DNA from: Burkholderiaceae bacterium
GTDB lineage: Bacteria; Pseudomonadota; Gammaproteobacteria; Burkholderiales; Burkholderiaceae_C
Assembly: GCA_019751915.1 (NCBI GenBank)
Contig: JAIEMS010000015.1
Coordinates: 1-64,000 of the forward strand
DNA: 64,000 nt
Direction: 5' to 3'
Position numbers and translations under genes: made by a program. This document shows positions 19,773-28,348 of this stretch, in pieces. Positions within the stretch are counted from its first letter, which is position 1, and the number at the start of each line of letters is the position of its first letter. The notes under the pieces were generated by a model that saw only the letters and a list, made by a program, of their open reading frames with translations, made no database searches and was not told the origin of the DNA.

Positions 19773-20615
19773 TTATGGCGCTACCTTCTGAATACGAGCG
19801 CGCGTGCGCCATTCCAACCCATCGCGGGTGCCGTGGGGGACAGCGCCACGGGCTGGGCGGTATTCACACCCCAGCCACCCGGTATAGCCAGCAGCATCTA
19901 TCACATCGAACAGATAAGGATAGTTCAGCTCCCCTTGGTCGGGTTCATGGCGCTCAGGCACGCCAGCAATTTGCAGATGCGCCACCCGACCTGTTGGCAG
20001 ATACTGGCGCAGCTTGCTGGTTACGTCGCCCTCGACAATCTGGCAGTGGTACAAGTCCATCAGCACTTTCAGGTGCGGCGACTGCACCGCATCCAGCAGT
20101 GCATGGGCTTGGGCTTGCCGATTCAAGATGTAGCCCGGCATATCGCGCTGGTTAATGGGTTCAATCAACACTTGGCAATTTTGCGCTCCGGCTTGTTCAG
20201 CGGCCCAACGCAAATTGTCGATCCACACCGCCTGCACCGCCTCACGGGTTTGGCCTTCTGGCAGTAACCCGGCCATCAGGTGAATACGTGGGCATTGCAG
20301 CACTTGTGCATAACGCAGTGCCTCTTGCACACCAGCGCGGAACTCTGCTTGGCACCCCGGCAATGCTGCCGTGCCGCGTGCACCAGCATCCCATGCCGTA
20401 GCCATCGCAGCCCGGTTCAAACCACCCGGTGGGGCATTGAACAGCACTTGACGCAGGCCGTGATCGCGCAAACGTGCGGCCAGCTCTGCGCTGCCCCAAG
20501 CGTAGGGAAAAAGGTATTCGACCGCCTCGAAACCATCGCTGGCAGCGGCAGCAAAGCGCTCCAAAAATGGCAGCTCGGGGTACATCAGGCTCAGATTGGC
20601 AGCAAACTGGGGCAT
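19773..20615 (-). CDS. hyi: Hydroxypyruvate isomerase-like TIM-barrel protein
   Basis: Sugar phosphate isomerase/epimerase-fold protein of 280 residues, best matched to hydroxypyruvate isomerase, which interconverts hydroxypyruvate and tartronate semialdehyde. The start [20 protein letters not shown], the central [16 protein letters not shown] with the metal-binding Glu, and the late [12 protein letters not shown] with the second catalytic Glu are typical of Hyi. I chose ATG 20615 because the longer ORF uses a TTG and family members start with MPxFAANLSxM; no clear Shine-Dalgarno is seen. Glyoxylate carboligase and tartronate semialdehyde reductase, the usual partners, are not adjacent, so the exact role is less certain. 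Confidence 0.82.
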   Translation of the reverse strand: MPQFAANLSLMYPELPFLERFAAAASDGFEAVEYLFPYAWGSAELAARLRDHGLRQVLFNAPPGGLNRAAMATAWDAGARGTAALPGCQAEFRAGVQEALRYAQVLQCPRIHLMAGLLPEGQTREAVQAVWIDNLRWAAEQAGAQNCQVLIEPINQRDMPGYILNRQAQAHALLDAVQSPHLKVLMDLYHCQIVEGDVTSKLRQYLPTGRVAHLQIAGVPERHEPDQGELNYPYLFDVIDAAGYTGWLGCEYRPARGAVPHGTRDGLEWRTRARIQKVAP

Positions 20616-20634
20616 AGAAATAAACAATCAAAAA

Positions 20635-22179
20635 CTACGCTGAACGCAAGGTGCGGCGGTACTGCATGGCCTCGGCCACATGCGCGGTTTGGGTATTTTG
20701 TACGCCGGCTAAATCGGCAATGGTGCGCGCTACTTTCAAAGTGCGGTGTGTGGCACGGGCTGACCAACCCAATCGCCCGGCTGCGGTCTGTAAAAACTGG
20801 GCTGCGGCCGGTTCAAGCAGCACATGGGTATCGATGGCTTGGCCTTGCAAAGATTGGTTGGTACCGCCTTGGCGGGCCACAGAGCGCTGGCGGGCCTGCG
20901 CCACACGCTGGGCAATAGCAGCACTGCCCTCACCTGCGGGTGCGCCCAACAAATCTGCCAGCGGCAAGGCAGGCACTTCGATGTGCAAATCAATACGGTC
21001 TAGCAGCGGCCCACTGAGCTTGGCTTGGTAACGTGCCACCTGATCGGGCGTGCAGCGACAAGCGCGTTGTGCTGCGCCCAAATAACCACAGGGACAGGGG
21101 TTCATCGCCGCAACCAATTGAAACTGTGCCGGAAATTCAGCCCGGCGCGCTGCCCGGGCGATGGTGATGTGGCCCGTCTCTAGTGGCTCGCGCAGGGCTT
21201 CGAGGGCCGCACGCGGGAACTCGGGCAACTCATCCAGAAACAGCACTCCGTGGTGTGCCAGAGAAATTTCGCCGGGGCGCGGTGGCGAACCGCCACCCAC
21301 CAGTGCCACGGCGCTGGCCGTGTGGTGCGGGCTGCACGTCGGGCGCAGTGCCCAGTGATCGAGCAAAAAGCGCCCGACCAAACTGGCCACAGCAGCGCTC
21401 TGCAGCGCTTCATCGACGGCCATGGCCGGCAACAATCCGGCAAAACGCTGTGCCAGCATGGATTTTCCCGATCCCGGTGGCCCCACCAGCAGCAGACTGT
21501 GGCCACCCGCAGCGGCAATCTCTAGTACCCGTTTGGCACCGGCCTGCCCTTTGACATCGGCCATGTCGGGATGGCTTGCGCGCGCCTGCAACGGCATAGC
21601 AACCATGCGGGCCCAGCCGCCGTCATCGGAGGGGTCGGCACCCCTGTCCGTGTTGCTCCCAGCGGGCAAAAACTGGCGCACCACGTCCAGCAGGTGGCGG
21701 GCGCGCCACACCAGCGCATCGGGCACCAGTGCGGCTTCTTCCGCACTCCCCGGTGGCAACACCAAACGCACCGGCACCGGCAAGCCGCGCAGCGCCAAAC
21801 TGGTTGCCAACGCACCGCGCACCGGACGCAGCCCCCCTGACAGCGACAGCTCGCCAGCAAACTCGTAACCGGCCAAAAGCGCAGCGTCGATTTGCCCACT
21901 GGCGGCCAAAATGCCCAGCGCAATCGGTAAATCAAAACGGCCCGAGTCTTTAGGCAAATCTGCCGGTGCCAAATTGACGGTGATGCGCTTGTTGTGTGGA
22001 AACTCCAGCCCGGCGTTTTGCAGCGCAGAACGCACACGCTCGCGGGCCTCTTTGACCTCGACATCGGCCAAACCAACCAGCGTAAAGCTGGGCAGGCCAT
22101 TGGCCAAATGGACTTCAACCGTCACGGGCGGCGCTTCTAGCCCCAGTAGGGCGCGGCTTTGCACCAATGCAAGACTCAT
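20635..22179 (-). CDS. comM: YifB/ComM family Mg-chelatase-like AAA+ ATPase
   Basis: AAA+ ATPase of the YifB/ComM family (514 residues from this start). In naturally competent bacteria ComM is a hexameric helicase that promotes branch migration during integration of transforming DNA. Visible are the N-terminal Lon-protease-like domain (MSLALVQSRALLGLEAPPV), Walker A (LLVGPPGSGKSMLAQRF), Walker B (GVLFLDELPEFPRAALEALR) and a Mg-chelatase C-terminal domain with a Cys-rich stretch (NPCPCGYLGAAQRACRC). ATG 22179 is preferred over the GTG at 22206 since family members begin MSLA; AGGGGGTGG lies upstream. It is head-to-head with the nitrogen-regulated porin-glnK-amtB operon. Confidence 0.93.
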   Translation of the reverse strand: MSLALVQSRALLGLEAPPVTVEVHLANGLPSFTLVGLADVEVKEARERVRSALQNAGLEFPHNKRITVNLAPADLPKDSGRFDLPIALGILAASGQIDAALLAGYEFAGELSLSGGLRPVRGALATSLALRGLPVPVRLVLPPGSAEEAALVPDALVWRARHLLDVVRQFLPAGSNTDRGADPSDDGGWARMVAMPLQARASHPDMADVKGQAGAKRVLEIAAAGGHSLLLVGPPGSGKSMLAQRFAGLLPAMAVDEALQSAAVASLVGRFLLDHWALRPTCSPHHTASAVALVGGGSPPRPGEISLAHHGVLFLDELPEFPRAALEALREPLETGHITIARAARRAEFPAQFQLVAAMNPCPCGYLGAAQRACRCTPDQVARYQAKLSGPLLDRIDLHIEVPALPLADLLGAPAGEGSAAIAQRVAQARQRSVARQGGTNQSLQGQAIDTHVLLEPAAAQFLQTAAGRLGWSARATHRTLKVARTIADLAGVQNTQTAHVAEAMQYRRTLRSA

Positions 22180-22243
22180 ATCGCAATCCACCCCCTGTAG
22201 GGGCACCTTTGGAAGGGGGTATTAGCCCCTCAGTAAATTTCAT

Positions 22244-22259
22244 CTTCCTGAACAGGAAG
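22244..22259. other. Short perfect hairpin in the comM/porin divergent region
   Basis: CTTCCTGAACAGGAAG is a perfect inverted repeat within the 346-bp divergent region (22180-22525). The remainder of that region holds the NtrC-like site and sigma-54 promoter listed separately. No function can be assigned to this hairpin. Confidence 0.3.
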
Positions 22260-22346
22260 GCTTCAAACCGAAGTTTGTTTTCAATGAACGTTTTCTCCCC
22301 AGACAAGTGCGTCGGGCCGATGGCAGCCGCCTTCAGCCTCACCGAC

Positions 22347-22361
22347 GCACCAATATAGTGC
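22347..22361. promoter_or_regulatory. NtrC-binding-site-like sequence
   Basis: GCACCAATATAGTGC fits the NtrC consensus (GCAC-N7-GTGC). It is about 135 bp upstream of the predicted transcription start of the porin-glnK-amtB operon. A weaker second half-match, GCACC-N5-AGTCT, lies at 22418-22432. Confidence 0.68.
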
Positions 22362-22461
22362 CCCATGGGGTTCATCCCAGTGCTTGGCAGGGTCGATCAA
22401 TGTAACGGCGAACGGATGCACCTTCGCAGTCTCGACCCGTAACAGTACGGTCAAAACACAG

Positions 22462-22477
22462 TGGCACGATCCGTGCT
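22462..22477 (+). promoter_or_regulatory. Sigma-54 (-24/-12) promoter of the porin-glnK-amtB operon
   Basis: TGGCACGATCCGTGCT matches the sigma-54 consensus with GG and GC exactly 10 nt apart; only one T of the -12 TTGC is altered. The predicted start is near 22489, about 37 nt before the porin ATG. Confidence 0.82.
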
Positions 22478-22525
22478 TTAGACAGGACTAACCCTAATCT
22501 CTGATCTATCAACCTGGAGAACACC

Positions 22526-23251
22526 ATGATCCACGCATCCATCAAGACCCTGAGCGCTGCACTGGTCTGCGCCCTGCCACTGCTGGCAAGTGCCCAGCTC
22601 ACTGGCAACGTCAGCCTGACCACCAACTACAAGTTCCGTGGTCAAGATCAGGACACCAGCCGCACCAAAGCCATCAAGCCTGCACTGCAAGGTGGGTTTG
22701 ACTACGCCTTTGGCGAATCGGGATGGTATGTGGGCAACTGGAATTCCAGCGTTGATTGGCTCTCAGGCAACTCGCTGGAGGCTGATTTTTACGGCGGTTA
22801 TAAATTCAAGGCCGGCGATGTAGACATGGATCTCGGCGCATTGACTTACGCCTATCCAGGCAACTCTGTGGGCAACACCACCGAACTGTACGGTGCTGCC
22901 ACCTTTGGCCCCGTGACTGCCAAGTATTCGCACACTGTCTCGAAAGACTACTTCGGCTGGGCCAGCACCAAACCCGGTCAGCGCGGTCGCAACACAGGCT
23001 ACCTGTCGTTTGCATTCTCCCAAGAAGTGGCCCCCAGCGTGACGCTCAAGGCAGCCGTGAACTTCACGCGTTTCGCCAGCGACATCAAGAATTTGGGCGT
23101 GCCTAACTACATGGACTACAGCGTCGGTGGTGCTTACGACTTCGGTGGCGGCTTGTCGTTGGGTGGTGCCGTGGTCGGTGCCAACAAGAAAGCCTATTTT
23201 GGCGATGCCAACAAAGCCCGCGTAGTGGTCACCCTGACCAAAACACTGTAA
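22526..23251 (+). CDS. TorF-family putative outer-membrane porin
   Basis: Predicted outer-membrane beta-barrel of 241 residues. A signal peptide (MIHASIKTLSAALVCALPLL, cleavage after ASA) precedes the family start QLTGNVSLTTNYKFRGQDQD. Alternating aromatic strands follow, and the C-terminus ends ARVVVTLTKTL. It belongs to the group annotated as TorF family putative porin. A ribosome-binding site CTGGAGA precedes the ATG. It is the first gene of an operon with glnK and amtB behind a sigma-54 promoter and an NtrC-like site, so it probably helps nitrogenous solutes across the outer membrane under nitrogen limitation. That role is inferred from context only. Confidence 0.87.
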   Translation: MIHASIKTLSAALVCALPLLASAQLTGNVSLTTNYKFRGQDQDTSRTKAIKPALQGGFDYAFGESGWYVGNWNSSVDWLSGNSLEADFYGGYKFKAGDVDMDLGALTYAYPGNSVGNTTELYGAATFGPVTAKYSHTVSKDYFGWASTKPGQRGRNTGYLSFAFSQEVAPSVTLKAAVNFTRFASDIKNLGVPNYMDYSVGGAYDFGGGLSLGGAVVGANKKAYFGDANKARVVVTLTKTL

Positions 23252-23259
23252 CCCTGTAA

Positions 23260-23643
<384 letters not shown>

Positions 23644-23673
23644 AGCCAACCCCATCCACAGCGAGAAATTGCC

Positions 23674-25131
23674 ATGAAAAAACTATTTGCTTCTCTGTTG
23701 CTGGGCGTAGGCTTGCTCGCCAGCACAGTACCTGCGTTGGCCCAAACGGCCCCCGCCTCTGAGCCAGCCAGCATGACGGCTTCTGCGCCGGCCGATAAAG
23801 CGGCCCCCGCTCCAGCCCCTGAAGCTGCCAAGCCTGTGGCAGCAGCAGCACCTGCGGCGGCTGCGTCTGCTCCCGCTGAGGCAGCACCGGCAGCGCCCGT
23901 GCCCAAACTCGATTCGGGCGACACCGCTTGGATGCTGACCTCGACCCTGTTGGTGATTTTGATGGTCATCCCCGGTTTGGCACTGTTCTACGGCGGCTTG
24001 GCCCGCTCCAAGAACATGCTGTCGGTACTGGTGCAGGTGTTTGTCATCTTCGCCTTGATGACGGTGCTGTGGGCTGTGTATGGCTACAGTCTGGCATTCT
24101 CGGGCGAGGGTCAATTCTTTGGCAATCTGGATCGCTTGTTCCTCAAGGGCATTGCCCCTGACACGCTTTCGACCCTGCTGCCAACCATCCCTGAGTATGT
24201 GTTTGTTGCCTTCCAATCGACCTTTGCGGCCATCACGGTAGCGCTGATCGTGGGTTCGTTTGCAGAACGCATCAAGTTCTCTGCGGTGCTGATTTTCTCG
24301 GTGCTGTGGTTCACTTTCAGCTACATCCCAATGGCCCACATGGTCTGGGGCGGTGGTCTGCTGGGCAAGGATGGCGCACTGGACTTTGCCGGTGGTACTG
24401 TGGTTCACATCAATGCCGGTATCGCTGGCTTGGTGGGTGCCTACATGGTGGGCAAGCGCATCGGCTTTGGCAAAGAAGCCCTGACACCCCACAGCCTGAC
24501 ACTGACGATGCTCGGCGCTTCGCTGCTGTGGGTGGGTTGGTTTGGTTTCAACGCTGGCTCGGCTGGTGCTGCCAACGGCGCTGCTGGCTTGGCGTTCATC
24601 AACACCACGTTGGCAACGGGCGCTGCTACGCTGTCGTGGTTGGCTGGTGAAGCGCTGCACAAAGGCAAGGCCTCGATGCTGGGTGCTGCCTCGGGTGCCG
24701 TGGCCGGTTTGGTGGCCGTAACGCCTGCTGCCGGTTTTGTTGGCCCTATGGGTTCCATCGTGATGGGCCTGATCGCTGGCGTGGTTTGCCTGTGGGGTGT
24801 CGGTGGCCTCAAGCGCATGCTTGGCGCTGACGATGCGTTTGATGTGTTCGGTGTTCACGGCGTGGGCGGCATCATCGGTGCCATCTTGACCGGCGTGTTT
24901 GCGGCACAAAGCTTGGGTGGTACCGGTGGTCTGACCCCCGATACCTTCGCAATGGGCGCACAAGTGCTGATCCAAATCAAAAGCGTGCTGATTACCTTGG
25001 TCTGGTCTTCCGTAGTTGCATTTATCTCGTACAAGATTGCTGACCTGCTGGTGGGTCTGCGTGTGACGGAGGAGGCCGAGCGCGAAGGGCTGGACATTAC
25101 CTCGCACGGCGAGACAGCCTATACCCGGTGA
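23674..25131 (+). CDS. amtB: Ammonium transporter
   Basis: Trimeric ammonium channel of 485 residues in the inner membrane. A cleavable signal peptide (MKKLFASLLLGVGLLASTVP) is followed by about 55 residues rich in Ala, Pro and Glu. The 11-helix Amt core comes next (GDTAWMLTSTLLVILMVIPG). The conduction-pore histidines are visible in PMAHMVWGGGLL and FGVHGVGGIIGAILTG, and the phenylalanine-gate region in AFQSTFAAITVALIVGSFAERI. The C-terminal tail (GLRVTEEAEREGLDITSHGE) is the GlnK-interacting region. It lies 30 nt after glnK in the same operon and is followed by a strong terminator. Confidence 0.96.
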   Translation: MKKLFASLLLGVGLLASTVPALAQTAPASEPASMTASAPADKAAPAPAPEAAKPVAAAAPAAAASAPAEAAPAAPVPKLDSGDTAWMLTSTLLVILMVIPGLALFYGGLARSKNMLSVLVQVFVIFALMTVLWAVYGYSLAFSGEGQFFGNLDRLFLKGIAPDTLSTLLPTIPEYVFVAFQSTFAAITVALIVGSFAERIKFSAVLIFSVLWFTFSYIPMAHMVWGGGLLGKDGALDFAGGTVVHINAGIAGLVGAYMVGKRIGFGKEALTPHSLTLTMLGASLLWVGWFGFNAGSAGAANGAAGLAFINTTLATGAATLSWLAGEALHKGKASMLGAASGAVAGLVAVTPAAGFVGPMGSIVMGLIAGVVCLWGVGGLKRMLGADDAFDVFGVHGVGGIIGAILTGVFAAQSLGGTGGLTPDTFAMGAQVLIQIKSVLITLVWSSVVAFISYKIADLLVGLRVTEEAEREGLDITSHGETAYTR

Positions 25132-25201
25132 CCACCCTGCTGCTGCGCCGTCTGGTGGGGGGCGCAGCAACAGCCATACCCGTGAGTTCTCCTCTTCAAT
25201 T

Positions 25202-25231
25202 GGGCCCGTCCACAAGACGGGCCCTTTTTTG
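25202..25231 (+). terminator. Rho-independent terminator after amtB
   Basis: Stem GGGCCCGTC / GACGGGCCC with a CACAA loop followed by TTTTTT, about 70 nt past the amtB stop. A second GC-rich hairpin (TGCTGCGCC / GGCGCAGCA) at about 25141-25169 lacks a T-run. Confidence 0.92.
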
Positions 25232-25407
25232 TCTCGTGACAGGCCAACACTGTCTGCTCGATCACATGCATCACCCCACGAAGCTACCGGTCAAATCTGA
25301 CACCACCACCCCTTGCACCACCGCCTTCAGAGGCTGTGCCCAACACACCGCCGCCCAAGGCTGGCATGATTCGGGGGTTTGACCCTCTCGTTTGCTGTTT
25401 TTATTTC

Positions 25408-26340
25408 ATGACCGACTCTGCGCCCACAGCCCCTATTACCTCCACGCCTGTGGCACCGGCTGCGCACAGCGCCACCGTTGCCGTTGAAGCCGTCTCCACC
25501 ACTGCCCTTGAAGCTGCTGCACCCTCCCGCAACACGACCGACGACACAGCCACCACCACCCCTCGCACCACCCGTTCGCGGCGTGGTGGTCGGGGTGGCC
25601 GGGGCCGTAGCGCACCATCGACGGCTACCGAGACGCACACAACCGTACCAGCCAGCAACGTTGCCACCAACACCGCACCCCGGCGCGCACCGCGCACCAT
25701 TCCACCCGCACTGGAGCAACTGGCCCAGTTGTACCCACAGTTGTTTGGTGCTGTCTTCTTGCCACTCAAGCGCGGCATTTTTCAGGATTTGCTGGCAGCC
25801 CACCCAGAAATGTTCGAGCGCGAAGCCCTCAAAGTGGCGCTGGGCATCCATACGCGCTCGACGCGTTACTTGCAAAGCGTAGCAGCCGGGCACCAGCGCC
25901 ACGACCTGCAAGGCCAGCCGGTCGAACCGATGGCCCCCGAGCACATCCACCACGCGCTGCTAGAAACCCACCGCCGTCGCCAAGGCCGCAGCTCTGAAGA
26001 CCTGCTGCCCAAGCTGCGCGCGCGCATCGTGCAAAACATCGAAGTCAGTGGCCTGTCGCGCGAAGAGTATGCCGAGCGCGTGCGCACCCGCGACGAAGCG
26101 GCCAATGCCTTGCTCGACGAGGCCTTTGCCGAACTGTCGGCCAAAACGGCCCGCAACGAGGCTCTGCTGCGTGCGTTTGAGTCCAGTGGCAAAACCGTGG
26201 CCGAATTTGCGGACATGTACGGCATGGACCCACGCACTGTGGCCCGCACCCTGCACAGCGCCCGTAGCGGCGCAGCTGCGGCAACAGGCACAGCGAGCGC
26301 ACAGGCACCCGACGGCTCCAGTCCAGCAGCTGACCTGTGA
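25408..26340 (+). CDS. proQ: ProQ/FinO-family RNA chaperone
   Basis: RNA-binding protein with a central FinO/ProQ domain (about residues 95-205 of 310), containing YPQLFGAVFLPLKRGIFQDL and LKVALGIHTRSTRYLQSVAA, followed by the helix HIHHALLETHRRRQ. The N-terminal 95 residues are low-complexity (Thr, Ala, Pro, then an RSRRGGRGGRGRS patch suited to RNA contact). The C-terminal third is charged and helical (RDEAANALLDEAFAELSAKT). I chose ATG 25408 (MTDSAPTAPITS), although no good Shine-Dalgarno is visible; the ORF-track start at 25336 is less likely. Family members bind structured sRNAs and mRNA 3' ends; targets here are unknown. Confidence 0.88.
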   Translation: MTDSAPTAPITSTPVAPAAHSATVAVEAVSTTALEAAAPSRNTTDDTATTTPRTTRSRRGGRGGRGRSAPSTATETHTTVPASNVATNTAPRRAPRTIPPALEQLAQLYPQLFGAVFLPLKRGIFQDLLAAHPEMFEREALKVALGIHTRSTRYLQSVAAGHQRHDLQGQPVEPMAPEHIHHALLETHRRRQGRSSEDLLPKLRARIVQNIEVSGLSREEYAERVRTRDEAANALLDEAFAELSAKTARNEALLRAFESSGKTVAEFADMYGMDPRTVARTLHSARSGAAAATGTASAQAPDGSSPAADL

Positions 26341-26343
26341 TGC

Positions 26344-26405
26344 AAATGCTATCTAAAAGATAGCATTTATTGCTGCTACAGCAAGGGCTATCGCCTAGTT
26401 TTCCT
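26344..26405 (+). repeat. Dispersed intergenic repeat, copy 3
   Basis: Contains GCTATCTAAAAGATAGC, a hairpin-forming left half, then CAGCAAGGGCTATCGCCTAG. It lies between the convergent proQ and corA genes and could also serve as a terminator stem. Confidence 0.65.
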
Positions 26406-26422
26406 CCAAAGTTCGGCTGGCG

Positions 26423-27388
26423 TTACAACCAGCCGGCTTTGCGAAATCGCCAATAAAGCACCACCCCGGCGGTAAAAATGACCGACAACGCAAGGGGGTA
26501 GCCAAAGGCCCACTTCAGCTCAGGCATGTGCTCAAAGTTCATGCCCCAAATGCCTGCCAGCGCCGTCGATACAGCAAAAATTGCGGCCCACGCGGCCAAG
26601 CGCTTGGTGGTCTCGGATTCTTCAATCGCCACCATCGACAAATTGACCTGAATGGCAGTACCGATGGTGTCGCGAATAGCGTCGATGGTGCCTTGGATGC
26701 GGGCCAAGTGGTCGTCCACATCCCGAAAATACTCCTGTGCGCCCACGCACACCGCTGGCACCCGGCCCCCGTGCAGTTTTCCCAGCACTTCTAGCAGCGG
26801 ACTGACGGCATGGCGCAGCACCGTGGTGCGCCGCTTGAGGGCATAGAGCCGCTCGACATTGCCGCGCGCAGCACCGGGGGTAAAGATGCGCTCCTCGATT
26901 TCTTCGAGTTCAGTCTCAAAGGCATCAATCAGCGGAAAGTAGCGATCGACCACCACGTCCATCAGCGCATACAGCACAAAGCCCGCGCCGTGGCGCAGCA
27001 ACTCCGGCTCGCGCTCGCAGCGCTGGCGCACGCCCAAAAAATGCTGCGGACTGCGCGAACGCACCGACAGCACAAAATTGGCCCCGGCAAACACTGCCAA
27101 TTCGCCCACCTCAGGCTCTTCGGTGTCGGGCTTGAGCAGGTGCAGCACGACAAAAACCGTCTCACCGTACTCTTCAATTTTGGGGCGCTGGTGGCCTGTT
27201 CGGGCATCTTCTACCGCCAGCGGGTGCAAGCCAAACTCGTGCTGCATTTGCGTGAGTTCATCGTCGGTCGGGTCGCGCAGGGCCACCCAGACAAAGCAAC
27301 CGGGGCGTTGAACCCAGTCGCTGATATCAGCAACGCTGATGTCGGCCAGTTTGCGGCCTTCTTCGTACACAACGCAATTGATCATCAT
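26423..27388 (-). CDS. corA: CorA-family magnesium/cobalt transporter
   Basis: Pentameric divalent cation channel of 321 residues. The large cytoplasmic N-terminal domain (MMINCVVYEEGRKLADISV; HPLAVEDARTGHQRPKIEEY) is followed by a long stalk helix and two C-terminal transmembrane segments. The selectivity signature GMN is present (GIWGMNFEHMPELKW), and the last helix ends YWRFRKAGWL. Its start codon overlaps the stop of the upstream DMT-family gene (ATGA), so the two are translationally coupled. Mg2+ uptake is the usual role; Co2+ or Zn2+ transport cannot be excluded. Confidence 0.94.
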   Translation of the reverse strand: MMINCVVYEEGRKLADISVADISDWVQRPGCFVWVALRDPTDDELTQMQHEFGLHPLAVEDARTGHQRPKIEEYGETVFVVLHLLKPDTEEPEVGELAVFAGANFVLSVRSRSPQHFLGVRQRCEREPELLRHGAGFVLYALMDVVVDRYFPLIDAFETELEEIEERIFTPGAARGNVERLYALKRRTTVLRHAVSPLLEVLGKLHGGRVPAVCVGAQEYFRDVDDHLARIQGTIDAIRDTIGTAIQVNLSMVAIEESETTKRLAAWAAIFAVSTALAGIWGMNFEHMPELKWAFGYPLALSVIFTAGVVLYWRFRKAGWL

Positions 27389-28290
27389 GGCAAAGCCTTT
27401 GTTTCAGCAGACGCGCTGCGCTCGGGCAACAGTGCCAACAAAGCGGCCAGCAAAATCAACGCACCTCCGGCCAGCGTGCGCGGCGTAAGCACGGTAGCGG
27501 CGAGCAGCACCGACGATACGCTGGCAAACACCACCTCGGTCAACATCACCAGCGCCGTGGTGCTGGCCGCTAGGCGCGAGGCACCAAATTGCAATGCGTA
27601 ATTGCCCAGCAAAAAGCCCCCGGCCAATGCCACCGCCACCACCACCCAGCCCAGCGCCAGCGGTGGCAAGGGCGCAATGCTACCCAGTGCCGTACCCAAG
27701 CTGGCCCCCAGTGCCCCCAACAACGCACCGCCGCCAAACATCGCCAGCATGCGCGCGGGGTCTGGCACTTGGTGCAAGCGGCGCAGGGTCACGTTGGTCA
27801 GGGCAAAGGCAAAACCACCACCGATTGCCAATGCATCGGCCCCAGACAGCCCGGTTGCCAACTGCGCCCACCCCGCCCCCGGCGGTAACACCACCAGCAC
27901 TACACCCGCAAAGGCCAGCGCCAGACGCACCCAAGCCATACCGGTGGGCACCTCGCCCAACATTTTCCAAGCCAGCAAAACGGCCCACGCAGGCATCAGG
28001 TAAAAAAGCAGCACGACCCGAACCACATCGCCCACGGTGACGGCCCAGTTAAAACCGACATTGGTCAGTCCCGAGGCCAATGCCAGCAGCCACAACGCGG
28101 GGTACTGCGCGGCTTGGCGCAGCACACCAGGGCGCACCAGCAGCAAACACACCAGCGCCAGCCCGTACATCAGCGCGGTGGCCCACAACGGGTGCAAGCC
28201 CGCAGCGTTCAAGGTGCGAAACGGCCACCACGACAGCCCCCAAACGACGGCGTTAAACAGCAGAGCTAGGACAGCAAGCAAAGAAAGCAT
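27385..28290 (-). CDS. EamA/DMT-family transporter
   Basis: Ten-helix drug/metabolite transporter of 301 residues with two EamA repeats. Hydrophobic helices run from VLALLFNAVVWGLSWWPFRT to ALILLAALLALLPE. The first repeat includes GLTNVGFNWAVTVGDVVRVV and the second ends LVMLTEVVFASVSSVLLAAT, the classic end-of-repeat helix. It is the first gene of a two-gene unit with corA (4-nt overlap). Substrate unknown; amino acid or metabolite export is typical of the family. Confidence 0.88.
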   Translation of the reverse strand: MLSLLAVLALLFNAVVWGLSWWPFRTLNAAGLHPLWATALMYGLALVCLLLVRPGVLRQAAQYPALWLLALASGLTNVGFNWAVTVGDVVRVVLLFYLMPAWAVLLAWKMLGEVPTGMAWVRLALAFAGVVLVVLPPGAGWAQLATGLSGADALAIGGGFAFALTNVTLRRLHQVPDPARMLAMFGGGALLGALGASLGTALGSIAPLPPLALGWVVVAVALAGGFLLGNYALQFGASRLAASTTALVMLTEVVFASVSSVLLAATVLTPRTLAGGALILLAALLALLPERSASAETKALP

Positions 28291-28348
28291 TCAATAGGTA
28301 TCTAGCGCTAGATAGGCATACGTTGTACGCTATCAAAAAGATAGTCAA
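28291..28348 (+). repeat. Dispersed intergenic repeat, copy 4 (diverged)
   Basis: Contains TATCTAGCGCTAGATA, a perfect palindrome, and GCTATCAAAAAGATAG. It is the most diverged copy and lies between the DMT gene start and the lplT stop. Confidence 0.5.

Noticed and set aside
25141-25169. Hairpin TGCTGCGCC / GGCGCAGCA as the amtB terminator
   Set aside because: No T-run follows it; the GGGCCCGTC hairpin at 25202-25231 with TTTTTT is the better terminator.
23683-25215. 510-aa ORF antisense to amtB
   Set aside because: Shadow frame; the plus strand has an unambiguous ammonium transporter with signal peptide and terminator.
25128-25382. 84-aa ORF after amtB
   Set aside because: It spans the amtB terminator hairpin and shows no domain or ribosome-binding site.
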